Origin: Deltaproteobacteria bacterium
GTDB lineage: Bacteria; Myxococcota_A; UBA796; UBA2385
Assembly (NCBI GenBank): GCA_015489145.1
Contig: WGAH01000741.1
Coordinates: forward strand, 1-5,707
Reading direction: 5' to 3'
Length of the DNA: 5,707 nt
This document shows, one piece after another, positions 5,181 to 5,707 of the stretch. How positions within the stretch are numbered: the stretch's first letter is position 1; each line of letters begins with the position of its first letter. The position numbers were made by a program, and so were the translations under genes. The notes under the pieces were generated by a model that saw only the letters and a list, made by a program, of their open reading frames with translations, ran no database searches and was not told the DNA's origin.

Positions 5181-5707
5181 TTACCCCGCGGCGCGGAAGG
5201 CCGCGAAGCGCGTCGCGAGGTGGTCCCCGCGCGGGCGCAGCGCCGGGTCGCGCGGGACGCGGATGGGCCTGTCCTGGAGCTCGAGGATGGCCCGGCGGAA
5301 CACGGGGTCGTCGACGCCGGTCCGGGCCCGGCGCGCCACCTCGACCACCCCCTCGGGGCGGATGCCGATGAGGTGCCGGTCGAAGGCCCGGTGGTGCAGC
5401 GCGCAGAGGGCGATCCCCTCGGGCACGTCGAGGTGGCCCCGGCGCTCCCGCTCGGGGAGGATGCGGGCCGCGTCGAGGAGCTCGGCGCGGTGCAGGTCGC
5501 AGACGGCGCAGCGCTCCTCGTAGGCGGCGAGCACGAGGCGGCGGAAGGCGGCGCGGTGCAGCCGCCGCCTGGCCTCCAGGATCGCGATGCGCCGGCGGGG
5601 TTCGGGGGCGGCGATCCAGGTGGGGGGCGCCTCGCCGGTCGCCCGCGCGTCGACGGCCTCGGGCCGGTCGACGGCGATGAAGAAGGTGCGGCTGGCGTCG
5701 TCCCAGC
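5181..5707 (-). CDS. HNH-endonuclease-like protein (partial, N-terminus off the right edge)
   Basis: The minus-strand frame ending at TAA (5183-5181) is open to the right edge: 174 residues plus a partial codon. The sequence WDDASRTFFIAVDRP, then RRRIAILEARRRLHRAAF, then LVLAAYEERCAVCDL, LLDAARILPE, VPEGIALCALHHRAFDRHL and a tail ending HLATRFAAFRAAG closely follows a widespread family of about 300-residue HNH proteins. Those typically read RLHQPAFR..VLAAY..RCAVC..LLDAAHI.PD..VPNGLALC..HH.AFD and end similarly. The CxxC pair (plus-strand 5499-5510) and the Cys and His-His of LCALHH (5391-5405) are kept. The first catalytic His is Arg here (CGC, 5463-5465), and the Asn of H-N-H is Glu (GAG, 5418-5420), so the metal-dependent nuclease centre looks degenerate. 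A GTG at 5534 is in frame but sits inside the conserved region, so it is not the true start. It converges with the lipoprotein gene. It may be an inactive or DNA-binding relative of a restriction-type nuclease; family placement is good, activity doubtful. Confidence 0.85.
   Translation of the reverse strand, partial: WDDASRTFFIAVDRPEAVDARATGEAPPTWIAAPEPRRRIAILEARRRLHRAAFRRLVLAAYEERCAVCDLHRAELLDAARILPERERRGHLDVPEGIALCALHHRAFDRHLIGIRPEGVVEVARRARTGVDDPVFRRAILELQDRPIRVPRDPALRPRGDHLATRFAAFRAAG

Noticed and set aside
4718..5523. Open frames on both strands in the gap after the lipoprotein gene (for example 4718-5137 plus, 4798-5523 plus, 3792-5141 minus)
   Set aside because: They lack recognisable domains and ribosome binding sites, mutually overlap, and run into the lipoprotein or HNH genes in antisense.
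5532..5534. GTG as start of a 117-residue HNH protein
   Set aside because: The frame stays open upstream and encodes the conserved RLHRAAF...LVLAAY helix of the family, so this GTG is an internal valine.
4647..5707. A defence or mobile system built on the HNH gene and the repeat-bearing gap
   Set aside because: One degenerate, partial HNH gene and diverged repeats, with no integrase, transposase, methylase or regularly spaced repeats, do not support a CRISPR array, insertion sequence, retron or restriction locus.
1..5707. tRNA, rRNA, riboswitch or replication origin
   Set aside because: No tRNA cloverleaf, rRNA segment, known riboswitch core or DnaA-box cluster was seen on reading both strands.

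Overview
This window is very GC-rich DNA with the strong G/C third-position bias of a high-GC bacterium. The best hint of lineage is the lipoprotein at 3921-4646, whose cysteine is followed by a Gly/Asp tether (CGDKGGDDTG...). Such tethers are common in Myxococcota and related former Deltaproteobacteria. No rRNA, tRNA or housekeeping marker is present, so this placement is an inference.

Layout. Positions 1-735 (minus) hold the N-terminal 245 codons of a PAPS-type sulfotransferase whose C-terminus lies beyond the left edge. A 97-bp divergent intergenic region (736-832) with an 8-bp inverted repeat separates it from a plus-strand pair: a GT4-family glycosyltransferase (833-1933) and, overlapping it by four bases, a membrane-anchored sulfatase-like enzyme of the alkaline phosphatase superfamily (1930-3816). 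A hairpin and a possible promoter follow. Next is a monocistronic secreted lipoprotein of unknown function (3921-4646). The 534 bp from 4647 to 5180 have no recognisable gene but contain several hairpins and two pairs of imperfect direct repeats. Positions 5181-5707 (minus) hold the C-terminal 174 residues of an HNH-endonuclease-like protein whose start lies beyond the right edge.

How the genes may work together. A sulfotransferase, a retaining glycosyltransferase and a membrane-bound sulfatase/phosphatase-like enzyme side by side suggest building and modifying a cell-surface or secreted glycan. The glycosyltransferase and sulfatase-like genes are almost certainly co-translated; the sulfotransferase may share their control region. 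The lipoprotein and the HNH protein show no evident link to this.

Two enzymes depart from their textbook motifs. The sulfatase-like protein has Ser-Leu-Pro-Ser-His where formylglycine sulfatases have Cys/Ser-x-Pro-x-Arg. The HNH protein has Arg and Glu where the first His and the Asn of H-N-H are expected. I see no convincing wholly new system; the least explained DNA is the long, repeat-bearing gap between the convergent genes.
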